From: Paenisporosarcina sp050269735
GTDB taxonomy: Bacteria > Bacillota > Bacilli > Bacillales_A > Planococcaceae
Length of the DNA stretch: 64,000 nt
Direction of reading: 5' to 3'
NCBI RefSeq assembly: GCF_050269735.1
Contig: NZ_JBNNIX010000001.1
Span: 682,001 to 746,000, forward strand
Position numbers and translations under genes: made by a program. Positions 53,202 to 61,878 of this stretch are shown piece by piece. How positions within the stretch are numbered: the first letter of the stretch is position 1; every line of letters begins with the position of its first letter. The notes beneath the pieces are model-generated. The model did not search any database and was not told the DNA's origin. It was given only the letters and a program-made list of their open reading frames with translations.

Positions 53202-54080
53202 ATGAAGAAAGTCAGAAAAGCGATTATTCCGGCTGCAGGGCTAGGTACACGTTTCCTGCCTGCGACAAAAGCGATGCCCAAAGAAATGTTGCCGATTGTG
53301 GATAAACCAACGATTCAATATATTGTTGAGGAAGCAATTGCATCTGGTATTGAAGATATTATTATTGTGACAGGTAAAGGGAAAAGAGCGATTGAAGATC
53401 ATTTCGATCACGCGTTTGAGCTAGAAGAAAACTTAATTCAAAAAGAGAAATTCGATTTACTTGAGAAAGTAAGAGAAAGCTCAAATGTTGAAATTCACTT
53501 CATTCGTCAAAAAGAACCCCTTGGACTTGGACATGCGGTGTTATGTGCGAAGAAATTCATTGGCGATGAGCCTTTCGCAGTTCTTCTGGGTGATGATATT
53601 GTTCAAGCTGAGACACCATGTTTAAAACAATTAATTTATCAATATGATGAAACCGGTGCTTCAGTCATTGGTGTGCAACAAGTATCTGATAATGAAACAA
53701 ATCGGTACGGGATTATTGCACCACTTGAAAGAGCTGGAAGACTTTATAAAGTTAATAATTTTGTAGAGAAACCAGCTATGGGAACTGCACCGTCTAATCT
53801 TGCTATTATGGGGCGTTATATATTAACACCAGAGATTTTTAATTTCCTTGAGAAACAAGGGGCAGGAGCGGGTGGAGAGATTCAATTGACGGATGCGATT
53901 GAACAATTGAATCAGATTCAACGTGTATTTGCTTATGATTTTGAGGGTAAGCGGTTTGATGTTGGGGAGAAGATTGGGTTTGTGAAGACTACGATTGAGT
54001 TTGCTTTGCAGCATGAGGAATTGAGAGAAGAGTTGCTAGAGTATCTCGAAGGCTTATTAGTGAAGAAAGAAGTTAGGTAG
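53202..54080 (+). CDS. galU: UTP-glucose-1-phosphate uridylyltransferase
   Basis: 292 residues. Nucleotide loop IPAAGLGTRFLPATKAMPKEMLPIVDKP, LLGDDIV and NFVEKPAMGTAPSNLAIMGRYILTP are GalU/GtaB signatures. It makes UDP-glucose for polysaccharide and glycolipid synthesis. ATG 53202 with AAAGAGGTAAGG upstream. It lies as a separately terminated unit inside the polysaccharide locus. Confidence 0.96.
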   Translation: MKKVRKAIIPAAGLGTRFLPATKAMPKEMLPIVDKPTIQYIVEEAIASGIEDIIIVTGKGKRAIEDHFDHAFELEENLIQKEKFDLLEKVRESSNVEIHFIRQKEPLGLGHAVLCAKKFIGDEPFAVLLGDDIVQAETPCLKQLIYQYDETGASVIGVQQVSDNETNRYGIIAPLERAGRLYKVNNFVEKPAMGTAPSNLAIMGRYILTPEIFNFLEKQGAGAGGEIQLTDAIEQLNQIQRVFAYDFEGKRFDVGEKIGFVKTTIEFALQHEELREELLEYLEGLLVKKEVR

Positions 54081-54088
54081 ATAAGCTT

Positions 54089-54122
54089 CCCTAGTTCTAG
54101 TATGAACTAGGGCAGTATCTTT
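54089..54122 (+). terminator. galU terminator
   Basis: Perfect 9-bp stem CCCTAGTTC/GAACTAGGG, six-base loop, T-rich ATCTTTTACTTTT follows. Confidence 0.75.
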
Positions 54123-54158
54123 TACTTTTATGTTAGTGGATTAGTAGTTAATTGGATG

Positions 54159-54206
54159 AAAGAGCATTTGAATTCCAATTTAGTATTAAACTTCTAAATG
54201 CTCTTT
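54159..54206. repeat. Hairpin upstream of the aminotransferase gene
   Basis: AAAGAGCATTT pairs perfectly with AAATGCTCTTT across a 26-base loop, 40 bases before the aminotransferase start. Could be a second terminator or a leader structure. Confidence 0.55.
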
Positions 54207-54245
54207 ACATTTAGAGTAACCTTACAACGAAGGGACGTTTAACAA

Positions 54246-55358
54246 ATGGGAGAAAGAATTTTTCTTTCATCACCACACATGAGTGATGAAGGTTTTGAAT
54301 TGCAATATGTAAAGGAAGCTTTTGATACTAATTGGATCGCTCCACTTGGGGAGAATGTGAATGAATTTGAGAAAGAACTGGCAACTATGGTTGGATCAAA
54401 CGCAGCAGCGGCTCTTTCTTCTGGTACAGGATCAATACATTTAGCCTTAAGAGCAGCTGGTGTGGGTGAAGGAGATATTGTTTTCTGTCCTACGCTAACA
54501 TTTTCAGCGACAGCCAATCCAATCATCTATCAAAATGCCATACCAGTTTTTATCGATAGTGATTACGCTACTTGGAACATGTGTCCTAAAGCCTTGGAAG
54601 AGGCTTTTGTAAAATATCCGGAAGTGAAGGCAGTCATAGTGGTACATCTTTATGGCTTGTCTGCAGATCTGGATAAAATAGTAGACCTTTGCAAGAAACA
54701 CAATGTTGTATTAATTGAAGATGCTGCTGAAAGTTTAGGAACTTATTATAAAGGGAAGCATACAGGAACTTTTGGGGACTATGGAATCTTTTCATTTAAT
54801 GGCAACAAGATTATTACTACATCTGGCGGTGGGATGTTGGTCTCTAATAATGAAGAAAGAATTGCTAAGGCTAGGTTTTGGGCAACTCAAAGTAGAGATC
54901 AAGCAAGACATTATCAACACAGTGAATTAGGATTTAACTATCGAATGAGTAATGTTGTTGCTGGGATTGGCAGAGGACAGCTAAAAGTCTTAAGTCAAAG
55001 AGTTGCAAAGAAGAAATATATTTATGAGTTTTATAAGAGAGAACTTGGTTATTTAGAGGGTGTTGAAATGATGCCTAGTAATGAATGGGATGATCCTAAT
55101 TATTGGTTAAGTTCAATGACTTTATATAGCAGGGTAAGACCTTTTGACATTATGGATGCTCTTGAAAGAGAGAATATTGAATCAAGACCTGTTTGGAAGC
55201 CTATGCATATGCAACCGTTCTTTGAGAAATATGATTTTGTTGGCGAAGGTGTATCAGAGAAGTTGTTTGAGAATGGGGTTTGTTTGCCAAGTGATACGAA
55301 GATGACGGATGAAGATTTGAAAAGAGTAGTGGAAATAATTAAAGGGTTGTGGAATTAA
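54246..55358 (+). CDS. epsN: DegT/DnrJ/EryC1 PLP aminotransferase (EpsN/PglE-like)
   Basis: 370 residues. It starts IFLSSPHMSDEGFELQYVKEAFDTNWIAPLG, typical of PglE-like UDP-4-amino-sugar aminotransferases. The PLP lysine lies in GIFSFNGNKIITTSGGGML, and VLIEDAAESLG holds the cofactor-contacting aspartate. It should aminate the EpsC product at C4 using glutamate. ATG 54246 with GAAGGGA upstream. Gene assignments by family; symbol used by analogy to B. subtilis eps. Confidence 0.92.
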   Translation: MGERIFLSSPHMSDEGFELQYVKEAFDTNWIAPLGENVNEFEKELATMVGSNAAAALSSGTGSIHLALRAAGVGEGDIVFCPTLTFSATANPIIYQNAIPVFIDSDYATWNMCPKALEEAFVKYPEVKAVIVVHLYGLSADLDKIVDLCKKHNVVLIEDAAESLGTYYKGKHTGTFGDYGIFSFNGNKIITTSGGGMLVSNNEERIAKARFWATQSRDQARHYQHSELGFNYRMSNVVAGIGRGQLKVLSQRVAKKKYIYEFYKRELGYLEGVEMMPSNEWDDPNYWLSSMTLYSRVRPFDIMDALERENIESRPVWKPMHMQPFFEKYDFVGEGVSEKLFENGVCLPSDTKMTDEDLKRVVEIIKGLWN

Positions 55359-55360
55359 TA

Positions 55361-55999
55361 ATGAAGGATTTTAACAGCGGCATTTATAGAAGTTTTATTA
55401 AGAGGCCGATGGATTTCGTACTTTCTTTGATGGCTATTATCTTTCTAAGCCCAGTCTTTTTGATGGTTGCTTTTCTTGTAAGAACTAAGCTTGGGAGTCC
55501 GGTGCTTTTTAAGCAGAAACGACCAGGGATGAATGAAGAAATTTTTATGATGTATAAGTTTCGAACGATGATGGATGGGAAAGATGAGAAGGGGACGTTG
55601 CTCCCAGACAGTGTTCGATTGACTAAGTTTGGGATATTCTTACGTTCTACATCTCTCGATGAACTTCCTGGCCTTTTTAACATAATTAAAGGTGATATGT
55701 CAATTGTAGGACCAAGACCTTTACTGGTACAGTACCTACCGCTTTACAATGAGCATCAAAAGCGTCGTCATAAGGTTAGACCAGGTTTGTCAGGTTTAGC
55801 GCAGATTAGTGGTAGAAATGCTATTACATGGGACGATAAATTCGATTTCGATATAAAATATGTGGATCATGTAAGTTTTATTGGAGATTGGAAGATTATT
55901 TTTCTAACTCTTAAAAAGGTCTTTGTAAGAGAAGGTATTAATTCAGAAACTTCTGCAACAATGGAGGCATTTAAAGGCAGTGATAGAACAATTCGGTGA
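55361..55999 (+). CDS. epsL: Initiating sugar-phosphate transferase (EpsL/PglC-like)
   Basis: 212 residues. One N-terminal membrane helix with KRPMDFVLSLMAIIFLSPVFLMVA, then KFRTM, the catalytic LRSTSLDELPGLFNIIKGDMSIVGPRPLL (Asp-Glu pair) and RPGLSGLAQISGR. PglC-type monotopic enzymes transfer an N-acetylated bacillosamine-type sugar phosphate to undecaprenyl phosphate. Starts two bases after the aminotransferase stop. ATG 55361 is chosen; GTG 55349 overlaps the upstream gene. Confidence 0.92.
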   Translation: MKDFNSGIYRSFIKRPMDFVLSLMAIIFLSPVFLMVAFLVRTKLGSPVLFKQKRPGMNEEIFMMYKFRTMMDGKDEKGTLLPDSVRLTKFGIFLRSTSLDELPGLFNIIKGDMSIVGPRPLLVQYLPLYNEHQKRRHKVRPGLSGLAQISGRNAITWDDKFDFDIKYVDHVSFIGDWKIIFLTLKKVFVREGINSETSATMEAFKGSDRTIR

Positions 56000-56151
56000 G
56001 TGTAATATATAAATATTAAATAAGTAATATATTTTTTAAGGTATTAGGTATGGAAATGAACTTTTAATATAACCATTTTATATCTAGATAAACTTGTACT
56101 GTAATTTATGATTTATTAGAAAATATTAAGTTAGTCGAGGGGAAAAGCGAA

Positions 56152-56787
56152 ATGAAGAATTTAATTATTATAGGTGCTGGAGGTTTTGGGAGAGAGTTAT
56201 TAAGTTATGCCATTGAGATTATGGAGTATGGAGATTGTAATTGGATAGTTAAGGGGTTTATTGATGACAATCTGAATGCATTTAACGGTATTGATACTGG
56301 TTATCCTATCCTCGGAACAATATCTGAGCATAAAATTGAAGTAAATGCAGTCTATGTTTGTGCAATTGGGGATGGTAAATTCAGATTAGATATAGGAAGA
56401 AAATTCCAAAAGAAGGGTGCCGAGTTTATCAATTTTATTCACCCATCAGCAAAGATTAGAGAGAGGGTAAAATTTGGTGTTGGTAATATTATTTGTCCTA
56501 ACTCCAGCATAAATCCTGACGTGACTGTAGGAGACTTCGTTTTACTAAACTCAAATTCAGGTTTAGCACATGATTGTGTTATTGGTGATGGTTGTTCCTT
56601 AATGGGTGGGAATTCTGTTAATGGTAATTGTACAATAGGCAAGTGCGTGTTTATGGGGGCAAACTCTTTAATTATTCCTGGTCGAAAGATTGGTGATTAT
56701 GTAAAAATAAGTGCAGGTGCAGTAATTTTTACGAATGTAAAGCCTGGTAAGACGATGATTGGGAATCCAGCAATGATACTTAAATAA
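56152..56787 (+). CDS. epsM: Sugar O/N-acetyltransferase of the NeuD/PglD type (EpsM-like)
   Basis: 211 residues. N-terminal Rossmann-like UDP-sugar-binding part (LIIIGAGGFGRELLSYA) and C-terminal left-handed beta-helix with hexapeptide repeats (about 90-205), including FIHPSAKI and the catalytic-type histidine in GLAHDCVIGDG. In this setting it would acetylate, or use another acyl-CoA on, the C4 amino group of the 4-amino sugar. Ribosome site GAGGGG. The 150-base gap before it is very AT-rich. Confidence 0.88.
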   Translation: MKNLIIIGAGGFGRELLSYAIEIMEYGDCNWIVKGFIDDNLNAFNGIDTGYPILGTISEHKIEVNAVYVCAIGDGKFRLDIGRKFQKKGAEFINFIHPSAKIRERVKFGVGNIICPNSSINPDVTVGDFVLLNSNSGLAHDCVIGDGCSLMGGNSVNGNCTIGKCVFMGANSLIIPGRKIGDYVKISAGAVIFTNVKPGKTMIGNPAMILK

Positions 56788-56815
56788 AAAATTTATTAAT
56801 TTGGAGGTTTTTGTA

Positions 56816-57037
56816 ATGACAGAAACAGAAAAGCTTGAAATGCTTGAGGAAATGATGGAACTAGAAGAGGGGACACTTACCTCAGAAAAGTTATTGGCTG
56901 ATATTGAAGAATGGGACAGTATAGCAATTATTTCTTTCATTTCACTTATGGATGAAGAATTTAATAAACAAATTAAGGGTTCTCAAATTAAAGAATTTAA
57001 GACAATTGAAGATGCACTTGTTGTAATGGTGAAGTAA
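56816..57037 (+). CDS. Acyl carrier protein, copy 1
   Basis: 73 residues, strongly acidic four-helix type. The phosphopantetheine serine is Ser35 in EEWDSIAIISF. It differs from the second copy at 12 of 73 residues (61 identical). ATG 56816 with TTGGAGG; the open frame extends five codons upstream over that site. It would hold a growing or finished acyl/aminoacyl group as a thioester. Neighbours supply a reductase, a ketosynthase, an adenylation enzyme and a phosphopantetheinyl transferase. Confidence 0.88.
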   Translation: MTETEKLEMLEEMMELEEGTLTSEKLLADIEEWDSIAIISFISLMDEEFNKQIKGSQIKEFKTIEDALVVMVK

Positions 57038-57090
57038 TTTGTTAAGTGAACGGTTTGAAGCAGTGTATTCAGATATTGGGAAAATAAATT

Positions 57091-57156
57091 TAAACCATTA
57101 ACCTAGTAGCTAACTAAAAACTACTTGTAACAGGTGCATCATCCGCAATAATAAGC
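57091..57156 (+). pseudogene. Scar of a second copy of the SDR gene 5' end
   Basis: The stretch with ACTTGTAACAGGTGCATCAT matches the SDR gene at 57490-57530 (ACTTGTAACAGGAGCATCAT) almost base for base, and the 30 bases before it are also alignable. It encodes KLLVTGASSA. It shows that the carrier-protein gene and the beginning of the SDR gene were duplicated together and the first SDR copy was then lost. Confidence 0.8.
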
Positions 57157-57182
57157 AATTTATTTAATTGGAGGTTACTAAA

Positions 57183-57404
57183 ATGACAGAAAAAGAAAAG
57201 TTAGAAATGCTTGAGGAAATGATGGAACTAGAGAAGGGTACACTCGTACCAGAAATAATATTAGCTGATTTAGAAGAATGGGACAGTATAGCAATTATTT
57301 CTTTTATTGCATTGATGGATGAAGAGTTTAATATACAAATTAAAGGTTTTCAAATTAAAGAATTCAAGACAATTGAAGACGCACTTTGTGTAATGGTGAG
57401 CTAA
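57183..57404 (+). CDS. Acyl carrier protein, copy 2
   Basis: 73 residues, same size and layout as copy 1, with Ser35 in EEWDSIAIISF. ATG 57183 with TTGGAGG. Substitutions cluster at positions 22-30 and a few surface sites (for example Ser56 to Phe), leaving the serine region unchanged, so both copies are probably functional. Confidence 0.88.
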   Translation: MTEKEKLEMLEEMMELEKGTLVPEIILADLEEWDSIAIISFIALMDEEFNIQIKGFQIKEFKTIEDALCVMVS

Positions 57405-57442
57405 ATTGTTAGCATGAACTTTTAAATCGGAGTGATTAGATA

Positions 57443-58204
57443 GTGAATAATAAAAATGAATTTAACCCACTAGACTTAACTAATAGAAAAATACTTGTAA
57501 CAGGAGCATCATCCGGAATAGGAAGAGCGACATGTGTGTATTTATCAAAGTTGGGAGCTAGTCTAGTCGTTATTGGAAGAAACGAAGTAAGATTAAATGA
57601 AACGTTTGAACAATTAGAAGGAAGTAGTCATATCAAGATTCTTGCTGATCTTGCAGAAATTGAAGATATGAGCACTATATTTAATCTAGCAATAGAAGAT
57701 GGGATTAAGCTGAATGGTCTAGTTCATTGCGCTGGAATTGCGCAAGTAATACCATTAAATGGACTGACAAAGAAAAAGATGATTGCTGAAATGAATATAA
57801 ACTATTTTTCATTCATTGAACTTGTTCGTCAATATGCTAAAAAGAAATTCAGTGATGGAGGTAGTATAGTTGGTATATCATCAATTGCAGGCGATAAAGC
57901 AGAACAATGCCAAACAAATTACTCTGCTTCAAAAGCAGCCTTGGATATTGCTTCACAAGCACTTTCTATTGAACTAGCAAAGAAAAACATTAGAATTAAT
58001 AGTGTACTACCAGGAGCAATTGCAACAGAAAATTCACAGAGGTCAGAAGAAAATTCAATTGATAGTAATAAAATTAAAGAAGCTCAAATTATGGGAATAG
58101 GCCAACCTGATGATGTTGCTGCGGCAATTACTTTCTTAATTAGCGATATGTCAAAATTTATTACTGGTCGTCGACTTTTTGTTGACGGTGGAAGATTTTT
58201 GTAG
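57443..58204 (+). CDS. FabG-like short-chain dehydrogenase/reductase
   Basis: 253 residues, classical SDR. Cofactor motif TGASSGIGRAT (20-30), NAG-like HCAGIAQ, and catalytic Ser147, Tyr160 and Lys164 (NYSASK). Probable reduction of a 3-oxoacyl group on the neighbouring carrier protein, or a keto-sugar; the carrier-protein context favours the first. GTG 57443. Part of its 5' end is duplicated upstream of carrier copy 2. Confidence 0.88.
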   Translation: MNNKNEFNPLDLTNRKILVTGASSGIGRATCVYLSKLGASLVVIGRNEVRLNETFEQLEGSSHIKILADLAEIEDMSTIFNLAIEDGIKLNGLVHCAGIAQVIPLNGLTKKKMIAEMNINYFSFIELVRQYAKKKFSDGGSIVGISSIAGDKAEQCQTNYSASKAALDIASQALSIELAKKNIRINSVLPGAIATENSQRSEENSIDSNKIKEAQIMGIGQPDDVAAAITFLISDMSKFITGRRLFVDGGRFL

Positions 58205-58261
58205 ATATTCGAGTTGTAAATTACGAAACGAATAATTATTAGAAAATGGAGAGTGTCTTTT

Positions 58262-59782
58262 GTGAGAATAAATGTAATTGAATATTTAGAGGAGTCGGTT
58301 GAAAATTTTCCAGATAAATTAGCTTACGTGGATTCTATTTCCGATATTTCATTCTTTCAATTAAAGGAAAAGTCAAAAGCAATTGCAACAAAAATTGCCG
58401 ATTTAAACAAAACCAAACGTCCGGTAGCGATTTTTATGGAAAAAGGTGTTAATTGTATAGTCTCATTTTTAGCCACAGCATATAGCGGCAATTTTTATTC
58501 ACCAATTGATTATGATATGCCTTATCAACGTATAAATAATGTGATGAATACCTTAAAACCTTTTGCAATATTAACTGATAAAGCTTCTTTGGAAACTGTA
58601 AAACAAATTAATTCTATTGTTAATGCTGAGATAATTGTATTTGAGGAAGCTTTAAAAACACAAGTTAATGATGCACTATTAACGAAAATTCGTAATAATA
58701 TGATCGATACAGACCCACTTTATGTATTATTTACATCAGGCTCAACGGGGACTCCTAAAGGCGTTACAATATGTCATCGTTCTGTGATTAATTATATTGA
58801 TTGGGTTAGTCAAACGTTCAACATAACAGAAGATGAACGTTTTGCAAATCAGGCTCCATTTTATTTTGATAATTCAGTGTTAGATATTTTTTGCACTTTA
58901 CGTAATGGAAGTACTATGTTTATTGTACCTAAACAAGTATTCTCTTTCCCTATTAGGTTAATAGAATACTTAAATGAAAATAAAATAAACATCGTTTTTT
59001 GGGTACCGTCGATTATATGTTCAGTTGCAAATTTGAGAACCTTTGAGGGTGTTATTCCTCACTATTTGAAAAAAATTTTATTTGCCGGAGAAGTAATGCC
59101 AAACAAACAACTGAACACATGGAGGAAATATGTCCAAGGTGCATTATACGCTAATCTATATGGCCCTACTGAAATTACAGTGGATTGTCTCTATTATATT
59201 GTTGATAGAGAATTTAGAGATGATGAACCTTTACCACTTGGTATTCCATGTAGGAATAGTGATATTTTGATACTTAATGAAAAAAATAATTTAGTTGAAA
59301 TAGAAGAATCAGGCGAAATTTGTGTTAGAGGTACATCACTAGCATTAGGATATTATAATAATCCAGAAAAAACTGCAGAAGTTTTTGTGCAAAACCCACT
59401 TAATAAACACTATCCTGAATTAATATACAGAACTGGAGATATTGCAAAGTATAATATTAATGGGGAAGTTATGTATCTCTCTCGTAAGGATTTTCAAATA
59501 AAACATATGGGCCATAGAATTGAATTAGGTGAAATAGAAACTGCCATTAATTCGCTTGAAGAAATTAACTTATGTTGTTGTGTTTATGATGCCGTTAGTA
59601 GTAAAATTATTCTTTTTTATGAAGGTCAAGTAGATAAAAACTATATTATTAAAGGGAGTAGACTCTTACTTCCAAAATATATGATACCAAATAAGTTCAT
59701 ACAAATAACTGAGATGCCATTAAATAATAATGGGAAAATTGATAGATTGAAGCTTAAGGAGTTAGTTAATGAGCATATATAA
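58262..59782 (+). CDS. Stand-alone amino-acid adenylation enzyme (DltA/NRPS A-domain-like)
   Basis: 506 residues, ANL family. Core motifs: LFTSGSTGTPKGVTICH (A3), FYFDNSVLDIF (A4, with the aspartate that binds the amino group in amino-acid activators), LYGPTEITV (A5), GYYNNPEKT, YRTGDIAKY (A7), and catalytic lysine in NNNGKIDR (A10). The FDxS aspartate suggests an amino acid rather than a fatty acid as substrate; it should load a carrier protein. It differs from a dlt operon because DltB and DltD are absent. GTG 58262 lies ten bases after GGAG; GTG 58253 is too close. Confidence 0.88.
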   Translation: MRINVIEYLEESVENFPDKLAYVDSISDISFFQLKEKSKAIATKIADLNKTKRPVAIFMEKGVNCIVSFLATAYSGNFYSPIDYDMPYQRINNVMNTLKPFAILTDKASLETVKQINSIVNAEIIVFEEALKTQVNDALLTKIRNNMIDTDPLYVLFTSGSTGTPKGVTICHRSVINYIDWVSQTFNITEDERFANQAPFYFDNSVLDIFCTLRNGSTMFIVPKQVFSFPIRLIEYLNENKINIVFWVPSIICSVANLRTFEGVIPHYLKKILFAGEVMPNKQLNTWRKYVQGALYANLYGPTEITVDCLYYIVDREFRDDEPLPLGIPCRNSDILILNEKNNLVEIEESGEICVRGTSLALGYYNNPEKTAEVFVQNPLNKHYPELIYRTGDIAKYNINGEVMYLSRKDFQIKHMGHRIELGEIETAINSLEEINLCCCVYDAVSSKIILFYEGQVDKNYIIKGSRLLLPKYMIPNKFIQITEMPLNNNGKIDRLKLKELVNEHI

Positions 59783-60575
59783 GAAATTGGTTGATGATAT
59801 TAATGAACTTAGGAGAAGAAATAAAAAAAATTTCATTACCAATTCCTTCTTTAATATGCAACAACTAAAATCGATGCTCGATATGGAAAGTATAAATGTA
59901 AAGAAATCAGAAGATGTGATCATTATCTTAAATGAAGAAGAACAATTAATTCGTTTGTATTTTTATGCTACATCTCTTGAATCACTTATACAAATTAGAA
60001 ATATTCTACCTGGAAATTTTAATAAGCCAGTTGTTGCAGAAATTATCGGAAAAGGTACTCAAATTGAGAATGTTCTAACTGAATTAAGAAAAGTTAATTT
60101 TAAACAACATAATAAATTAATTAGAATGAATCGAGTAGGACAAGAATACTCAGAAAAAAATATATCGAATGTTTCAATAGCAATTGAAAACCAGGTTTCT
60201 GAAATAATGGACATTTTATATGGTGAATTTGATATATACACATCTCATCTACCAACTAAAGAGAAGTTATTGACCTCAATCAAAAATCAAGAAATTGCAG
60301 TTGTTATTGAACAAGATAAGATTGTGGGCCTTGCATATTTTGAGTCATTGGGAGAACGTTTGAATTACCTTTATCAAATAGTTGTTGATCAGAAATTTAG
60401 GGGACAAGGTATAGCAGACAGTTTACTAATTTATAAATTTAAACATTCACCTAAAGATGTTGCTTGCCAATTATGGGTGGAAATAAATAATCAATATGCA
60501 ATAGATAAATATCACAAGTATAATTTTGTAGAAGATGGACTTGTTGATTATATTATGATATTCGAAGGAGTTTAA
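59769..60575 (+). CDS. GNAT-domain acyltransferase
   Basis: 268 residues. The first half (about 1-125) is unassigned; the second half is a GNAT domain with IAVVIEQDKIVGLAYFE, LYQIVVDQKFRGQGIADSLL (acyl-CoA/pantetheine loop RGQGIA) and YHKYNFVEDG. It overlaps the adenylation gene by 14 bases and ends just before the third carrier gene. A GNAT between an adenylation enzyme and its carrier suggests transfer of the carrier-bound group to an amine, possibly the amino sugar. Inference. Confidence 0.78.
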   Translation: MSIYKKLVDDINELRRRNKKNFITNSFFNMQQLKSMLDMESINVKKSEDVIIILNEEEQLIRLYFYATSLESLIQIRNILPGNFNKPVVAEIIGKGTQIENVLTELRKVNFKQHNKLIRMNRVGQEYSEKNISNVSIAIENQVSEIMDILYGEFDIYTSHLPTKEKLLTSIKNQEIAVVIEQDKIVGLAYFESLGERLNYLYQIVVDQKFRGQGIADSLLIYKFKHSPKDVACQLWVEINNQYAIDKYHKYNFVEDGLVDYIMIFEGV

Positions 60576-60577
60576 CT

Positions 60578-60808
60578 ATGGAAAAGATTTATGAAATTCT
60601 AACTGAATTACGTCCGGAAAATGATTTTAAGAGTAGCGATGATTTTATATTTGATGGATTTCTAGATTCATTTGACATCATTTCTTTAGTTTCAGAAGTG
60701 GAAGAAAGGTTCAATATATTAATTGATGCATTAGACATTCTTCCTGAAAACTTTAGTAGTGTAAAAGCGATAGCTAATGTTATTAGTAAAAATGGTGGAA
60801 CTGTATGA
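60578..60808 (+). CDS. DltC-like carrier protein (third carrier)
   Basis: 76 residues. FLDSFDIISLVSEVEERFNI holds the phosphopantetheine serine (Ser31) in an LDSF motif, closer to D-alanyl carrier protein (LLDSF) than to the two ACPs upstream (WDSI). It lies two bases after the GNAT gene and overlaps the ketosynthase ATG by four bases (ATGA). Probably the direct partner of the adenylation enzyme. Confidence 0.85.
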   Translation: MEKIYEILTELRPENDFKSSDDFIFDGFLDSFDIISLVSEVEERFNILIDALDILPENFSSVKAIANVISKNGGTV

Positions 60809-61878
60809 AAACCATTTTTCAAGGAAAGAAAATAACAGGTTTATTAGGCGTACTTCCGCAAAATGAAATAAGATTTGAAGATGAAGTGCAGAACTATACC
60901 TTCCCTGAAAAACAGACTATGCGTCTAAAAAAGGTTATGGGATATGAAAAACACCGTGTTGTGAAAGATAGCACTGCAAGCTCTGATTTATGTGTATTTG
61001 GTTTAAATCATATGTTTGAAAAAGGTTTAATTAAAAAGGAGGAAATAGGAGCTATTGTAGTAGTAACAACGACTCCTGACCATTTTATACCTCATGTTAG
61101 TAATATAATCCATGGTAAGTGTGGTTTAGATAAAAGTGTGTTATGCACGGATATCAGTCAAGGATGTACTGCGTTTTTGTATGGATTGATACAGTCCTTT
61201 ATGCAGTTAGAGCATCTTGGTGATAAAAAGGTTGTCTTGTTTAATGTGGATACACTAAGTAAAAAGGTTTCAACGAAAGACAGAAACAGTTATCCACTAA
61301 TAGGAGATGCTGCAGGGATTACTATTGTAGAAAATGATTCAAATGCAAAGGATATACATTTTTATCTTTACAATGATGGAAGTCGAGGAGAAGCACTAAA
61401 AATCCCTGCAGGAGGTTCAAGATTAGCTAGTTCAGCTGAAACTGCTGTAATGAATGATTTAGAAAACGATGGGAATCTACGAAGTCTTGATAACTTAAAG
61501 ATGAATGGATCTGATGTTTTTACGTTTGTTCAGACTGAAGTGCCACCGTTAATTGAGGAAACATTACAATTTTCTGGACAAAGCAAAGAAGATATAGATT
61601 GGTACCTATTTCATCAACCAAATAAGTTTATGCTTAAAAAACTTGCAGAAAAGCTAGATATACCTTATGAAAAGGTTCCAATGAACATTGTAGAGAACTA
61701 TGGTAATCCAAGTGGTGCATCTATACCAATAAATATCGTGCATAATTTGAAACAAAAGGTCGTTGATAACACATTTAATTGTTGCCTATCTGCTTTTGGT
61801 TCTGGTTTGTCCTGGGGGGCTATGACTATCGAACTTGGGGGAATGGATTTTTGTGAAATGCTTATTTCAGATTGTTAA
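60805..61878 (+). CDS. FabH-like 3-oxoacyl-ACP synthase III
   Basis: 357 residues, thiolase fold. Catalytic Cys121 (DISQGCTAFLYG), His270 (LFHQPNKFM) and Asn301 (NYGNPSGASIP) are all present, so it should be active. KASIII enzymes condense an acyl-CoA with malonyl-ACP, or in some pathways transfer acyl groups. Here it probably makes a short 3-oxoacyl chain for the SDR enzyme to reduce. Translationally coupled to the third carrier gene. Confidence 0.9.
   Translation: MKTIFQGKKITGLLGVLPQNEIRFEDEVQNYTFPEKQTMRLKKVMGYEKHRVVKDSTASSDLCVFGLNHMFEKGLIKKEEIGAIVVVTTTPDHFIPHVSNIIHGKCGLDKSVLCTDISQGCTAFLYGLIQSFMQLEHLGDKKVVLFNVDTLSKKVSTKDRNSYPLIGDAAGITIVENDSNAKDIHFYLYNDGSRGEALKIPAGGSRLASSAETAVMNDLENDGNLRSLDNLKMNGSDVFTFVQTEVPPLIEETLQFSGQSKEDIDWYLFHQPNKFMLKKLAEKLDIPYEKVPMNIVENYGNPSGASIPINIVHNLKQKVVDNTFNCCLSAFGSGLSWGAMTIELGGMDFCEMLISDC

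Noticed and set aside
58262..60808. A dlt (teichoic acid D-alanylation) operon
   Set aside because: The adenylation enzyme and carrier resemble DltA/DltC, but DltB and DltD are missing and the partners are a GNAT, a ketosynthase and a phosphopantetheinyl transferase.
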